NCBI GenBank assembly: GCA_947259115.1
Contig: CAMYKS010000028.1
Location: 1-34,805, forward strand
Direction: 5' to 3'
Source: an uncultured Desulfobulbaceae bacterium
Lineage (GTDB): Bacteria; Desulfobacterota; Desulfobulbia; Desulfobulbales; BM004
DNA length: 34,805 nt
Positions 14,746-23,460 of the stretch are shown here, piece after piece. The notes under the pieces are model-generated. The model saw only the letters and a list, made by a program, of their open reading frames with translations, was not told the DNA's origin and ran no database searches. Every line of letters starts with the position of its first letter. The stretch's first letter is position 1. The translations under genes and the position numbers were made by a program.

Positions 14746-17053
14746 TAGAAGATCATTTATTAAATCTGCAGCTGCAACAAGTGCCATTGCCACTGCAGCA
14801 TCCCTGTTTCCTGGTGTCAGCTTTGCCAACTGGAAAAAACTGGAAGGGGCGACCGGAATGATTTCCTGGCAAAAAGCACCCTGTCGTTTCTGTGGAACCG
14901 GTTGCGGTGTACTGGTCGGTGTTTCAGGAGACCGGGCAGTTGCCGTCAAAGGTGACCCTAACTGTAGTGTAAACAAGGGGTTATGCTGCGTTAAGGGTTA
15001 CCATTCTGTCCAGGCTCTTTATGGCAAAGATCGCCTTACCAAAGCCAAGGTCCGTAAGAATGGTGAGATGGTTGAAGTGCCCATCGCAGAAGCGCTGGAT
15101 GTTATTGCCGCTAAGATGAAAGAGACCATCGACAAGCATGGCAAAGATTCAGTCGCCATGTATGGTTCCGGCCAATGGACTATCCCCGATGGCTATGTTG
15201 CTTCAAAGCTGTTCAAAGGCTGCATCGGTACCAACAATCTTGAGGCAAATGCAAGGTTATGCATGGCTAGCGCAGTTACGGGGTTCATGACCTCTTTCGG
15301 CCTTGACGAGCCAATGGGCTGCTATGAAGATATCGAACATGCCAATGTGTTTGTCACCTGGGGCAACAACATGGCTGAAATGCATCCAGTTCTCTTTTCA
15401 AGGATGCTTGCCGCCCGCAAGCGTAAAACCAATGTCGAAGTAATTGATTTTGCCACCCGTACAACCAGAACCAGCCAGGCTGCTGACAAAACAATTATTT
15501 TTAAGCCTCAGACCGACCTGGCCGTTGCCAATGCCATCTGCTATGAGATTATCCGCAATAATTGGGTCAACCAGGACTTTGTCAACAAACATGTCTCCTT
15601 CCACAAGGGGTTGACCAATATAGGCTACGGCGTTGAAGATCATTTTAAGTTCAAAGATAAAGCTGAAGGGATAAGCTTTGAGGAATTTGAAACATTTCTC
15701 AAAGATTACACACCGGAACGGGTGGAAAAAATATCCGGTGTATCGGCTAACGACATCAGATATCTGGCCTCAGTATACGGGGATCCGAAAAAGAAAGTGA
15801 CGTCCTTCTGGTGCATGGGCATGAATCAGCATACCAGGGGAACATGGATCAATAACCTGGTCTATAACATCCACCTTCTGGTCGGCAAGATTTCCACCCC
15901 GGGAAACAGTCCTTTCTCCCTTACCGGGCAGCCAAGTGCCTGCGGCACTGTCCGCGAGGTGGGCACCCTGACGCACAAACTGCCGCACGGAGTTGTCATG
16001 AAAGAGGGAGCCAGGAAAATGGCTGCCGAGATCTGGGATGTGCCGTTAAGCAATATCGATCCCAAGCCCACATATCATACGGTTGAAATGTTTCGCGCCC
16101 TGGATCGTGGGGACATAAAGTTTATGTGGATTCAGGTTACCAACCCCATGGTCACTATGCCTAAACTCAAAAGATATCGCGACGGTGCTCTCAAAGAAGA
16201 CCGGTTTGTCGTTGTCTCTGATGTTTACCCCACTCCGACAACTGATGTCGCAGATGTTATTCTGCCCGCAGCCATGTGGGTGGAGCAGGAAGGCATGTTT
16301 GGCAACTCCGAACGACGCACCCAGCATTTTGACCAGATTGTCCCCCCCCCGGGTGAGGCGATGTCAGATACCTGGCAACTTATAGAGGTAGCGAGAAGAC
16401 TCGGATATGAAAAACAGTTCCCATGGGACGAAGACGAGTATATTGGTAAAATCTGGGAAGAATACAGGCGTTTTCACGATTCTCCCAAGCATAACATGGC
16501 GCCCTATAAAGTACTAAAGGCTCGATCAGGTGTGCAATGGCCCTTTGTCAATGGCAAGGAGACCAGATGGAGGTTCAACTCCAAACATGATCCTGCCTGT
16601 ACAAGTGGAGAAGATTTTCACTTTTACGGCAAAAAAGACAACCGGGCCTGGATTTGGGCCCGCCCCTATGAACCGGCAGCCGAATCGCCTGACCAGGAGT
16701 ACAACTTCTGGCTCAATACCGGCCGGGTGGTGGAGCATTGGCACACCGGATCCATGACCAGGCGGGTGCCGGTACTCCACAATGCGGTTCCCTCAGCCTA
16801 TGTAGAAATCAACCCGGACGATGCAGCTGATCTTGGTGTGGTAAACGGAGAGATGGTTAAAATCATTTCCAGAAGAGGCGAGATTACCATGCCTGCTTCA
16901 ATAAACGGCAGAGGAGTTCCACCAAGGGGAATGGTCTTTGTGCCTTTCTTTGACGAGAGTTACCTGATCAACGAGGTAACACTTGATGCGTTCTGCCCGA
17001 TTTCAAAGCAGCCTGATTATAAAAAATGTGCAGTCAGACTGGAGAAAGCATAA
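14729..17053 (+). CDS. napA: Periplasmic nitrate reductase catalytic subunit NapA
   Basis: A 774-residue molybdoenzyme reducing nitrate to nitrite in the periplasm. The Tat signal RRSF is at residues 7-10. A 4Fe-4S cluster is bound by Cys52, Cys55, Cys59 and Cys87 (CRFCGTGC, then NKGLCC). The molybdenum ligand is Cys178 in RLCMASAV. A C-terminal cofactor-binding domain contains NTGRVVEHWHTGSMTRR. Conserved NapA-type stretches and a Cys rather than Asp or Ser ligand distinguish it from NarG and formate dehydrogenase; the length is near that of the monomeric Desulfovibrio enzyme. I start at ATG 14729 with AGGGAGA upstream, because the longer frame would place 12 extra residues before the Tat motif. 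It overlaps napD and the next cytochrome gene. Confidence 0.93.
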   Translation: MTMKLDRRSFIKSAAATSAIATAASLFPGVSFANWKKLEGATGMISWQKAPCRFCGTGCGVLVGVSGDRAVAVKGDPNCSVNKGLCCVKGYHSVQALYGKDRLTKAKVRKNGEMVEVPIAEALDVIAAKMKETIDKHGKDSVAMYGSGQWTIPDGYVASKLFKGCIGTNNLEANARLCMASAVTGFMTSFGLDEPMGCYEDIEHANVFVTWGNNMAEMHPVLFSRMLAARKRKTNVEVIDFATRTTRTSQAADKTIIFKPQTDLAVANAICYEIIRNNWVNQDFVNKHVSFHKGLTNIGYGVEDHFKFKDKAEGISFEEFETFLKDYTPERVEKISGVSANDIRYLASVYGDPKKKVTSFWCMGMNQHTRGTWINNLVYNIHLLVGKISTPGNSPFSLTGQPSACGTVREVGTLTHKLPHGVVMKEGARKMAAEIWDVPLSNIDPKPTYHTVEMFRALDRGDIKFMWIQVTNPMVTMPKLKRYRDGALKEDRFVVVSDVYPTPTTDVADVILPAAMWVEQEGMFGNSERRTQHFDQIVPPPGEAMSDTWQLIEVARRLGYEKQFPWDEDEYIGKIWEEYRRFHDSPKHNMAPYKVLKARSGVQWPFVNGKETRWRFNSKHDPACTSGEDFHFYGKKDNRAWIWARPYEPAAESPDQEYNFWLNTGRVVEHWHTGSMTRRVPVLHNAVPSAYVEINPDDAADLGVVNGEMVKIISRRGEITMPASINGRGVPPRGMVFVPFFDESYLINEVTLDAFCPISKQPDYKKCAVRLEKA

Positions 17054-17709
17054 TGAAAAAAGCAGATATACTCTTTGGCAAAGTTGTTACAGGTTTTGCC
17101 GCACTCTGCTTATCCGGAGCCGTTTCTGTCCTGTCTGCAAGTGCAGCACCGGACATTCCGTACGGCTTTGATTCAGGCGGCGAAAAAATCTTTAACAGAT
17201 ACGACGATACTCCCTTGTCCTCAATGGCAGGAACTGCCGGTACGCGTAACCTGAATTCATTCTATGAACTCCGACAGTACCCTGGTTCCCCGCCCCGGAT
17301 ACCTCATAAAATCCCCCCTGCTTTTGCAGCGGAGCCCTATGACTGTATATCATGTCATGGGAGGGGAGGCTATGTTGCAGAGCTGGAAGCCTATGCACCT
17401 GTGACCCCCCACCCTGAAAATGAAGCCTGCTTCCAGTGCCATGTGCCGCGGCTTACGGAAGAACTCTTCGTTGAAACCAACTGGCTGTCTATTCGCCCCC
17501 CGGCAATAGGCAGGTCTCAGCAGCTCGGCGGCTCTCCTCCGGCAATTTCTCACAGTTTGCAATTACGGGAGGACTGCATCGCCTGTCACACTGGCCCTGC
17601 GGCCGTTGCAGAAATCAGGGTTGAGCATGCATCGCGCGGAAACTGCCGTCAATGTCATGTGCCCCTGGTGGTCACCGAACCTGTACAAGAGTTTACGCGA
17701 AACAACTAA
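17053..17709 (+). CDS. Tetraheme NapB-like cytochrome with duplicated diheme unit
   Basis: A 218-residue exported cytochrome (signal about 1-32). Four heme c motifs: CISCH (98-102), CFQCH (126-130), CIACH (175-179) and CRQCH (198-202). Residues 79-132 show the NapB pattern: PPRIPH, CxxCH, a TPH histidine and CxQCHVP. Residues 161-204 repeat it in shorter form: PPAISH, CxxCH, a VEH histidine and CRQCHVP. So this looks like two NapB diheme units in tandem, where NapB normally has one. NapB passes electrons to NapA; this protein probably does the same with a longer heme chain. Its ATG overlaps the napA stop (TAATG). Confidence 0.82.
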   Translation: MKKADILFGKVVTGFAALCLSGAVSVLSASAAPDIPYGFDSGGEKIFNRYDDTPLSSMAGTAGTRNLNSFYELRQYPGSPPRIPHKIPPAFAAEPYDCISCHGRGGYVAELEAYAPVTPHPENEACFQCHVPRLTEELFVETNWLSIRPPAIGRSQQLGGSPPAISHSLQLREDCIACHTGPAAVAEIRVEHASRGNCRQCHVPLVVTEPVQEFTRNN

Positions 17710-17727
17710 CAGGAAGATAGAACGATT

Positions 17728-18345
17728 ATGAAAAAAATAATATTTGGTTCTAGCCTGCTTCCCTTTGTTTCAGGGATTTTACTCCTGTTATGCCTTGATG
17801 CCGGCGCCAGTGACGAGTCAGTTCTGGATCGTATCAATAAAGCCAATGAACCGTTTGATGGTTCAAAAATCGAGTCAGCCTACGCCCTGCCAATGAAAAC
17901 GGTTAGAGCAAAGGAACCTTACCAGGGAGGTACTTTCAGATTGCTGGCCCGCAAAGACTCCATTGCCCGTTTCCGATGCAGCGTATGTCATACTGATAAA
18001 AAAACGCAAGCTCGCGACGGTTCACTTTCTACCCATGGTGACATTAAGTTAAATCACGGCAGGGAAGAGGATGGATTATCTTGTGCCGATTGTCACCATG
18101 AAAAGGAAAAAGATTTTCTCGTTGGCAAAAAGGGAGCAAAAGTAGATTTTGATCACAGTTATCAACTCTGTGGCAAGTGCCACTTCAGGCAGAAAAGCGA
18201 CTGGGTTGGAGGTGCCCACGGAAAACGGGTGAAATATTGGGCTGGAGAGCGTGTAATAAATAATTGTGCTACATGTCACAACCCGCATTCTCCAAGGTTC
18301 GCAAAACGAATGCCGGCTACTTTCTCTCTGCCGCTTGATAAATAG
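17728..18345 (+). CDS. Periplasmic tetraheme cytochrome c
   Basis: A 205-residue exported cytochrome with a signal peptide (about 1-27) and four heme motifs: CSVCH (84-88), CADCH (119-123, followed by another His), CGKCH (148-152) and CATCH (180-184). Extra histidines (STHGDIKLNHG, FDHSYQ, GAHGKR) can supply the second axial ligands. It is not a plain cytochrome c3, and I cannot place it in a named family; NapM-like or NrfB-like roles are options. It lies 18 bases after the NapB-like gene and 9 before the ferredoxin gene, so it probably carries electrons from the ferredoxin/NrfD module to the NapB-like protein. Confidence 0.78.
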   Translation: MKKIIFGSSLLPFVSGILLLLCLDAGASDESVLDRINKANEPFDGSKIESAYALPMKTVRAKEPYQGGTFRLLARKDSIARFRCSVCHTDKKTQARDGSLSTHGDIKLNHGREEDGLSCADCHHEKEKDFLVGKKGAKVDFDHSYQLCGKCHFRQKSDWVGGAHGKRVKYWAGERVINNCATCHNPHSPRFAKRMPATFSLPLDK

Positions 18346-18354
18346 GGGTATGTA

Positions 18355-19323
18355 ATGGTCAGCCGTAAAGATAAAGAAGGTCAGGTGAAAAAGAAAAACT
18401 TGCTTGATTCCCAAACCAGCCGCAGGTCCTTCCTGAAGGGAGCGTCTATCGCTGCCGCGGCAGGGAGCGCAGCCCTTGTGACCGGTTGTGTCCCCGGCGC
18501 AGAAGCCGGTTCGTCAGAGGAGTTTTCTTTAAAATGGGAAGAATACTTCAAGAAGCATTATCGTCTGATGACCCAGGAAGAAAAGGATGAAACCATCGCG
18601 CGCCTCGTAAAACTGGCAAAACTGCAATACGACCTTGATATACAGATGAGCAGCCGACCACCCCAGGAACAGGTGCTGTATGGCTATGCTTTCAACATCA
18701 CCAGATGTGAAGGATTTATGGATTGCGTTAAGGCCTGTGTCAAAGAAAATAACCAGGACCGGAAATCAAAAACACAATATATCAGAACGTTTGAGATGGA
18801 ACCCGGCCAGTTGGATCCTTCTACTGGTGACGGAAAATATTTCCACGAGGTCCCTGTTGACAATAAATTTTACATGGGCGTTCAATGCTTTCAGTGTGAA
18901 AATGCACCCTGCATTAAGGCATGTCCCACCAAGGCAACCTGGCGTGAACCTGACGGCATTGTTGTTGTTGATTATGACTGGTGTATCGGCTGTCGTTACT
19001 GCATGGCAGCCTGTCCATACTGGGGGCGCCGCTTTAACTGGGGTAAACCGGAAATTCCCCAGGAAGAAATAAACACCAAACAGCATTACCTGGGCAACCG
19101 TATACGGCCAAAAGGCAAAGTGGAGAAATGTACTTTTTGTGTGCAGCGTACCAGAGAAGGGAAGCTACCGGCCTGCGCCGAGGCATGTCCCACTGGAGCG
19201 AGGGTGTTTGGCAATCTGCTGGATCCGGATAGTGAAATACGATACGTATTAAAACATAAAAAGGTCTTCAGGATGAAGGAAGAGTTGGGTACCGACCCTA
19301 AATTCTGGTATTTTATTGACTGA
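18355..19323 (+). CDS. Tat-exported four-cluster ferredoxin (NrfC/DsrO type)
   Basis: A 322-residue iron-sulfur electron-transfer subunit. A Tat signal (SRRSFLKGA, 22-30) is followed by a lipobox-like LVTGC (41-45). Fe-S cysteines: C178/C181/C186/C190, C210/C213/C216/C220 and C259/C262/C274/C278 make three full 4Fe-4S sets. The first set, C118/C124/C128 in RCEGFMDCVKAC, shows only three cysteines instead of the usual four. Proteins of this family partner with NrfD-like membrane subunits, and the NrfD gene starts 16 bases downstream. This one takes the place of NapG in the operon. Confidence 0.85.
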   Translation: MVSRKDKEGQVKKKNLLDSQTSRRSFLKGASIAAAAGSAALVTGCVPGAEAGSSEEFSLKWEEYFKKHYRLMTQEEKDETIARLVKLAKLQYDLDIQMSSRPPQEQVLYGYAFNITRCEGFMDCVKACVKENNQDRKSKTQYIRTFEMEPGQLDPSTGDGKYFHEVPVDNKFYMGVQCFQCENAPCIKACPTKATWREPDGIVVVDYDWCIGCRYCMAACPYWGRRFNWGKPEIPQEEINTKQHYLGNRIRPKGKVEKCTFCVQRTREGKLPACAEACPTGARVFGNLLDPDSEIRYVLKHKKVFRMKEELGTDPKFWYFID

Positions 19324-19339
19324 CCAAAAGAGGACCGGT

Positions 19340-20575
19340 ATGGAAAAAATATCCCAAAAAGGATTTTTCTCATTTCTCTACGACTGCTTCCGCTGGAACA
19401 TGCAGGGTGGTGTCCCCTTCCAGATCTTCAGGTTATTTTTGATAGCCGGTATGGTTTTTGGCCTCTATGCCTACTCTCATCAGGCAAGACATGGACTGGA
19501 AGTCACAGGAATGTCCAACATTGTCAGCTGGGGATTTTACATCTCCAATTTTACTTTTCTGGTAGGTGTTGCTGCCGCTGCAGTAATGCTTATACTGCCG
19601 GCATATATGTTTCATGACCCTGATTTTCACAGGGTTGTACTCATAGGTGAAGGACTGGCTGTTGGGGCTCTTGTCATGTGTCTTTCATTTATTACAGTTG
19701 ACCTGGGGGGACCACTGCAGGCCTGGCATTTGATCCCGGGGATCGGGTTGTTTAACTTTCCTTCGTCAATTCTTGCCTGGGATGTCATTGTACTGAACGG
19801 GTACCTTCTTTTAAATGCCCTTGTACCCCTGTATATTCTTTATAGCCATTACATGGGAAGGAAAGCAGATGAGAGGAAATACCGTCCTTTTGTTTTTCTC
19901 TCTATTTTCTGGGCCTTCTCTATCCATATGGTCACCGCTTTTCTCTATCAGGGGCTCCCAGCCAGACCGTTCTGGAACAACCCTCTGATGGGGCCGAGGT
20001 TTCTGGCATCGGCTTTTGCTGCAGGACCTTCATTAATAATACTTGTGCTTGCCACAATTCATAGTTTCACGAGCTTTAAAATTGAGAAACAGGTTTTTCA
20101 CAAGCTGCGCCTTATTATTGTAGTTTCAGCGATAATCAACCTGATCATGCTGTTCTCGGAAATATTCAAGGAATTTTATTTTCCAACACATCATTCCATA
20201 TCAGCAATGTACTTGTTTTTTGGCCTTGAAGGACACAATGCCCTGGTTCCATGGATCTGGACATCTATAGGTTGCAATGTAGTTGCCACGTTAATCCTGG
20301 CGTTTAATCCTGGCGACAACAGTCCCAAGGTCCTGCTGCCGGCATGTTTAGTTCTTTTCATTGCAATATGGATGGAAAAAGGGATAGGCCTTATTGTGCC
20401 GGGATTGATTCCTTCACCAATGGGAGAGATAGTTGATTATCTGCCTACCTGGGTTGAACTGGGGGTGACCCTGGGAATATTCTGTCTTGGTATTACAGTT
20501 GTCAGCTGGCTCATTCATCCGGCCCTGATTATTGAAGAGCGTTATGACCAGCTCACCGGTTCCGCGAAAGAATAA
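19340..20575 (+). CDS. NrfD/PsrC-family membrane quinol oxidoreductase subunit
   Basis: A 411-residue integral membrane protein with about nine or ten hydrophobic segments spread over its length, as in the larger NrfD-family members (DsrP, HmcC). It should oxidise menaquinol and pass electrons to the periplasmic ferredoxin encoded just upstream. The ATG at 19340 follows GAGGA by about 6 bases; a longer in-frame TTG start inside the ferredoxin gene is unlikely. With the ferredoxin and two tetraheme cytochromes it forms a quinol-to-NapA chain replacing NapC or NapGH. It is the last gene of the nap operon; no terminator separates it from the Moco riboswitch. Confidence 0.85.
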   Translation: MEKISQKGFFSFLYDCFRWNMQGGVPFQIFRLFLIAGMVFGLYAYSHQARHGLEVTGMSNIVSWGFYISNFTFLVGVAAAAVMLILPAYMFHDPDFHRVVLIGEGLAVGALVMCLSFITVDLGGPLQAWHLIPGIGLFNFPSSILAWDVIVLNGYLLLNALVPLYILYSHYMGRKADERKYRPFVFLSIFWAFSIHMVTAFLYQGLPARPFWNNPLMGPRFLASAFAAGPSLIILVLATIHSFTSFKIEKQVFHKLRLIIVVSAIINLIMLFSEIFKEFYFPTHHSISAMYLFFGLEGHNALVPWIWTSIGCNVVATLILAFNPGDNSPKVLLPACLVLFIAIWMEKGIGLIVPGLIPSPMGEIVDYLPTWVELGVTLGIFCLGITVVSWLIHPALIIEERYDQLTGSAKE

Positions 20576-20611
20576 CTTCGCATTTGTAGACATAAATGGA
20601 AAAATAGAGTA

Positions 20612-20717
20612 CATGTAGATTGAACTCCGAGCCAAAAAACCTACATCTTTGATACGGTTTGCGGCCGATAGGGTTGGGCGGGAAACGGCCCAGCCTCCCG
20701 TACCTGGAAAGGAGAAT
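20612..20717 (+). ncRNA. Moco (molybdenum/tungsten cofactor) riboswitch before moaA
   Basis: The leader shows the signature blocks of the Moco RNA motif: an ATGTAG/CTACAT stem (20613-20618 with 20641-20646) enclosing ACTCCGAGCC, then a stem with GGGCGGGAAACGGCCC, then GCCTCCC, and finally GGAAAGGAGA. The last block contains the moaA ribosome-binding site AAGGAG, so control is probably translational. In this class ligand binding usually represses cofactor synthesis genes. Identified by memory of the consensus, without a covariance-model search. Confidence 0.72.
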
Positions 20718-20719
20718 AC

Positions 20720-21748
20720 ATGACACCTGCCGGCAAATCCCTTCAACCTGACATTCCTCATACCAGGAAGACTGTTTCCCTGATCGACAACCATCATAGA
20801 ACGATAACCTATCTTCGTCTGGCTATCACCGACCGCTGCAACCTGCGCTGTCGTTACTGCATGCCCGAACATGGGGTGCAATTTGTACCTTACAGAGAAA
20901 TATTGCGCTACGAGGAAATGGTTCGGCTCGTCCGAATTTTTACAGGCCTGGGTATAGACAAAGTAAGGATTACCGGTGGAGAACCCTTTGCCAGGCGGGA
21001 TTGTATCCCGTTTCTGCAAAAGATAAGAGAAATTGAAGGCGTCAGAAGCCTTTATGTTACAACTAATGGTGTCGCTGCCGCACCTCATCTTGACAGGTTG
21101 AAAGAGATGGGTATCAGCGGGATCAACCTCAGTCTTGATACACTTGACCAAAAACACTTCTGGCAGTTAACCCGTAAAGATCAACTTGATAGGGTCCTGA
21201 CAACACTGCATGGATGTCTTGAACGGGAAATTCCACTGAAAATAAATACCGTGGTTCTTGAAGAAACAACGGATGAAAATATTCTCAAAATAGCAGGATT
21301 GGCAGAGAAGTATCCACTGACGGTTCGTTTTATTGAAAAGATGCCCTTTTCCGGTGGCAATGGTTTTAAAAACGGAGGTACAGGACAGTTAAAGCAGCGC
21401 TTAACTGATTTGTTTAGCCTTAAAGAGGTTAAAAGTGACCAACCGACAACAGCCCGTATTTTTGAATTGCCAGGTTTTCTCGGAAAAATTGGGATTATCG
21501 AAGGACATTCCCGTAAATTCTGCGCAACCTGCAACAAGTTGCGGGTCACACCTCTGGGAGTCATGAAAACCTGCCTTTACGATAACGGTGTCCTGGATAT
21601 CAAGGCCATGCTTCGCTCTGGCGCAGTTGATGATACCATCGGCCGGGCAATAATAGATTCTATTGGGAAACGCTATGAAAACGGACTGAAAGCAGAGGAA
21701 CTCTGCTCTTCAGGAGATGAGCCTTCAATGGCCAGCATAGGAGGATAG
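20720..21748 (+). CDS. moaA: GTP 3',8-cyclase MoaA
   Basis: A 342-residue radical-SAM enzyme making the first intermediate of molybdopterin from GTP. The SAM cluster motif CNLRCRYC holds Cys40, Cys44 and Cys47. The C-terminal cluster is formed by CATCNKLRV and a Cys about 14 residues later (KTCLYD). The protein ends in the conserved Gly-Gly (SMASIGG), needed by MoaA/MoaC chemistry. The GTP-site residues TGGEPFARRD and NLSLDTL are present. moeA starts 2 bases after its stop. Placing cofactor synthesis beside napA fits the demand for a molybdenum enzyme. Confidence 0.95.
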   Translation: MTPAGKSLQPDIPHTRKTVSLIDNHHRTITYLRLAITDRCNLRCRYCMPEHGVQFVPYREILRYEEMVRLVRIFTGLGIDKVRITGGEPFARRDCIPFLQKIREIEGVRSLYVTTNGVAAAPHLDRLKEMGISGINLSLDTLDQKHFWQLTRKDQLDRVLTTLHGCLEREIPLKINTVVLEETTDENILKIAGLAEKYPLTVRFIEKMPFSGGNGFKNGGTGQLKQRLTDLFSLKEVKSDQPTTARIFELPGFLGKIGIIEGHSRKFCATCNKLRVTPLGVMKTCLYDNGVLDIKAMLRSGAVDDTIGRAIIDSIGKRYENGLKAEELCSSGDEPSMASIGG

Positions 21749-21749
21749 A

Positions 21750-22958
21750 ATGATCAGTGTGAGTGAGGCCTTCCTGATTGTACAGGAAAACCTACCCACG
21801 CCCATGAAGGAAATTGTGGATCTGAACAATGCCTATTCGCGGTACCTGGCTGAAGACATCCTTGCACCCGAACCTTCTCCTCGCTACACCAATTCTGCCA
21901 TGGACGGTTATGCCGTGCGCTGGGAGGATGTAAAAAGCACCTCCTCGGAAAAACCTATCACACTTAGTATTGCTGGTGAAAGTCAGGCGGGTATTCCTTT
22001 TTCAAAAAGTGTAAACAGGGGAGAGGCTGCGCGGATCAGTACCGGTGCTGCTCTCCCTGATGGAGTCGACACCGTTATCAGGGTTGAAGACACTCAGGAA
22101 CTGGATAATTCTGTGCAGATTCTCTCGGTCAGGGAGCAGGGTCAGGACGTTCGATACCAGGGGGAAGAATTTCAAACTGGTGAGCTCTTGCTGAGCAAGG
22201 GTATACAACTGAGTACGAGACAGCTGGCTATGCTTGGGGCTGTCGGAATTCAGAATTTTAACGTATTTTCAACCCCTAAAGTTTCTATAATTGTTACAGG
22301 CACGGAACTTGTTACCAGCGATGATAAAGATATCAAGCCTTTTCAAATCCGGGATTCCAACAAAGTAATGCTTACCAGTGCGACCAGAGAAGCCGGAGGT
22401 AAGGTGATAAGTTGTGAACATATAGGGGACAGCCTTGAAAACACCAGGGAAATGTTGGAAATAGTTACTGATAAAGAACCGGATTTTATTCTCTGCTCCG
22501 GGGGTGTATCTGTCGGACGACATGACCACGTCAAGAAGGCTGCGGAAAAAGCAGGGTTTACAGAACTATTCTGGAGAATCCGCCAAAAGCCGGGGAAGCC
22601 TCTTTTTGCCGCCCGAAGAGAAAATATCCTGCTGTTCGGCCTTCCAGGAAACCCTGTCTCGGCGTTCATGTGTTTTACCCATTATGTGCGGCCCATCATC
22701 GCCCATATGCATGGGCAGTCGATGGCACACAAGTCAGTTACAGCTAAAACCTCTAGCGGAATAACCAATCATGGCAAACGTACCAATTTTATCAGAGTAA
22801 AGGTCGAATTTGCACACGGAGAAGTGCCACGCATAACCGAGGTTGGCAAGCAGGGGTCACACATGCTGAGCTCCATTGCCAATGCAGATGGTTACATTAT
22901 CCTGGAGCCTGGGGAAATATTGACACCAGATAGCCTGAAAGAAGTCTTTCTGTTTTGA
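21750..22958 (+). CDS. moeA: Molybdopterin molybdenumtransferase MoeA
   Basis: A 402-residue cytoplasmic enzyme inserting molybdate into adenylylated molybdopterin. Domain order is standard: the N-terminal region with NSAMDGYAV (about 48-56), a central MPT-binding MoaB/MogA-like domain (SIIVTGTEL, ILCSGGVSVGRHDH, GLPGNPVSA) and a C-terminal beta domain (about 330-402). The length matches the family. GGAGG within the end of moaA serves as ribosome-binding site, so the two are coupled. No clear terminator follows. Tungsten rather than molybdenum as metal cannot be excluded. Confidence 0.94.
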   Translation: MISVSEAFLIVQENLPTPMKEIVDLNNAYSRYLAEDILAPEPSPRYTNSAMDGYAVRWEDVKSTSSEKPITLSIAGESQAGIPFSKSVNRGEAARISTGAALPDGVDTVIRVEDTQELDNSVQILSVREQGQDVRYQGEEFQTGELLLSKGIQLSTRQLAMLGAVGIQNFNVFSTPKVSIIVTGTELVTSDDKDIKPFQIRDSNKVMLTSATREAGGKVISCEHIGDSLENTREMLEIVTDKEPDFILCSGGVSVGRHDHVKKAAEKAGFTELFWRIRQKPGKPLFAARRENILLFGLPGNPVSAFMCFTHYVRPIIAHMHGQSMAHKSVTAKTSSGITNHGKRTNFIRVKVEFAHGEVPRITEVGKQGSHMLSSIANADGYIILEPGEILTPDSLKEVFLF

Positions 22959-23460
22959 GGAAAATAGCCATGACCTGTGTTGAAACAATGAAAAAGTCTT
23001 AACAATGGTCAAAAAATTATAAATTTTCCCTTCACAAGACCAGTACATGAATATCATTTCATGGTCTTTCTGCCCTCCTTCCAATAATAATATAGTATCA
23101 TTTCCTGAGTTCACCTCTGCATTCCAGATTTATAACGTCACAACCTCTTCATGAAATAGTTCGTATAAAAACAACGAGCTGTAAATTCAAGCTTCGTTCA
23201 CCCCTTCCCCGTGGAATTATTATTCATTTATTGAAAAATAATAATCATTCCAGCCAAGTGCGACAATATACCACATTTCCAGAAAAACCATACTGTGGTA
23301 CTCACCTTCTCACGTTGTGGTATACACTTTGAAAAGCACTTCAATGCAGTATTGAAAGTAAAGTGGATTTCCCCCTGCTTCTTCTTTATTTCAGAACCGT
23401 ATTGAACGAACTTCTTAACAGTGTCGTCAGATTAAAAAAATTATTAAGGAGGAGTCACAC
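22959..23460. other. Non-coding region before the split-Soret cytochrome gene
   Basis: About 0.5 kb without a credible gene. Three copies of TGTGGTA or its complement stand at 23269-23275 (inverted), 23294-23300 and 23316-23322; the last two are 22 bp apart. TGGTAT-ACACT-TTGAA at 23318-23333 resembles a sigma-54 element but lacks the -12 C. AT-rich sequence fills the rest. Confidence 0.4.

Noticed and set aside
23228..23252. Possible Fur box before the split-Soret gene (ATAATCATT core)
   Set aside because: Only about 13 of 19 positions fit the Fur consensus, in an AT-rich region where this is expected by chance.
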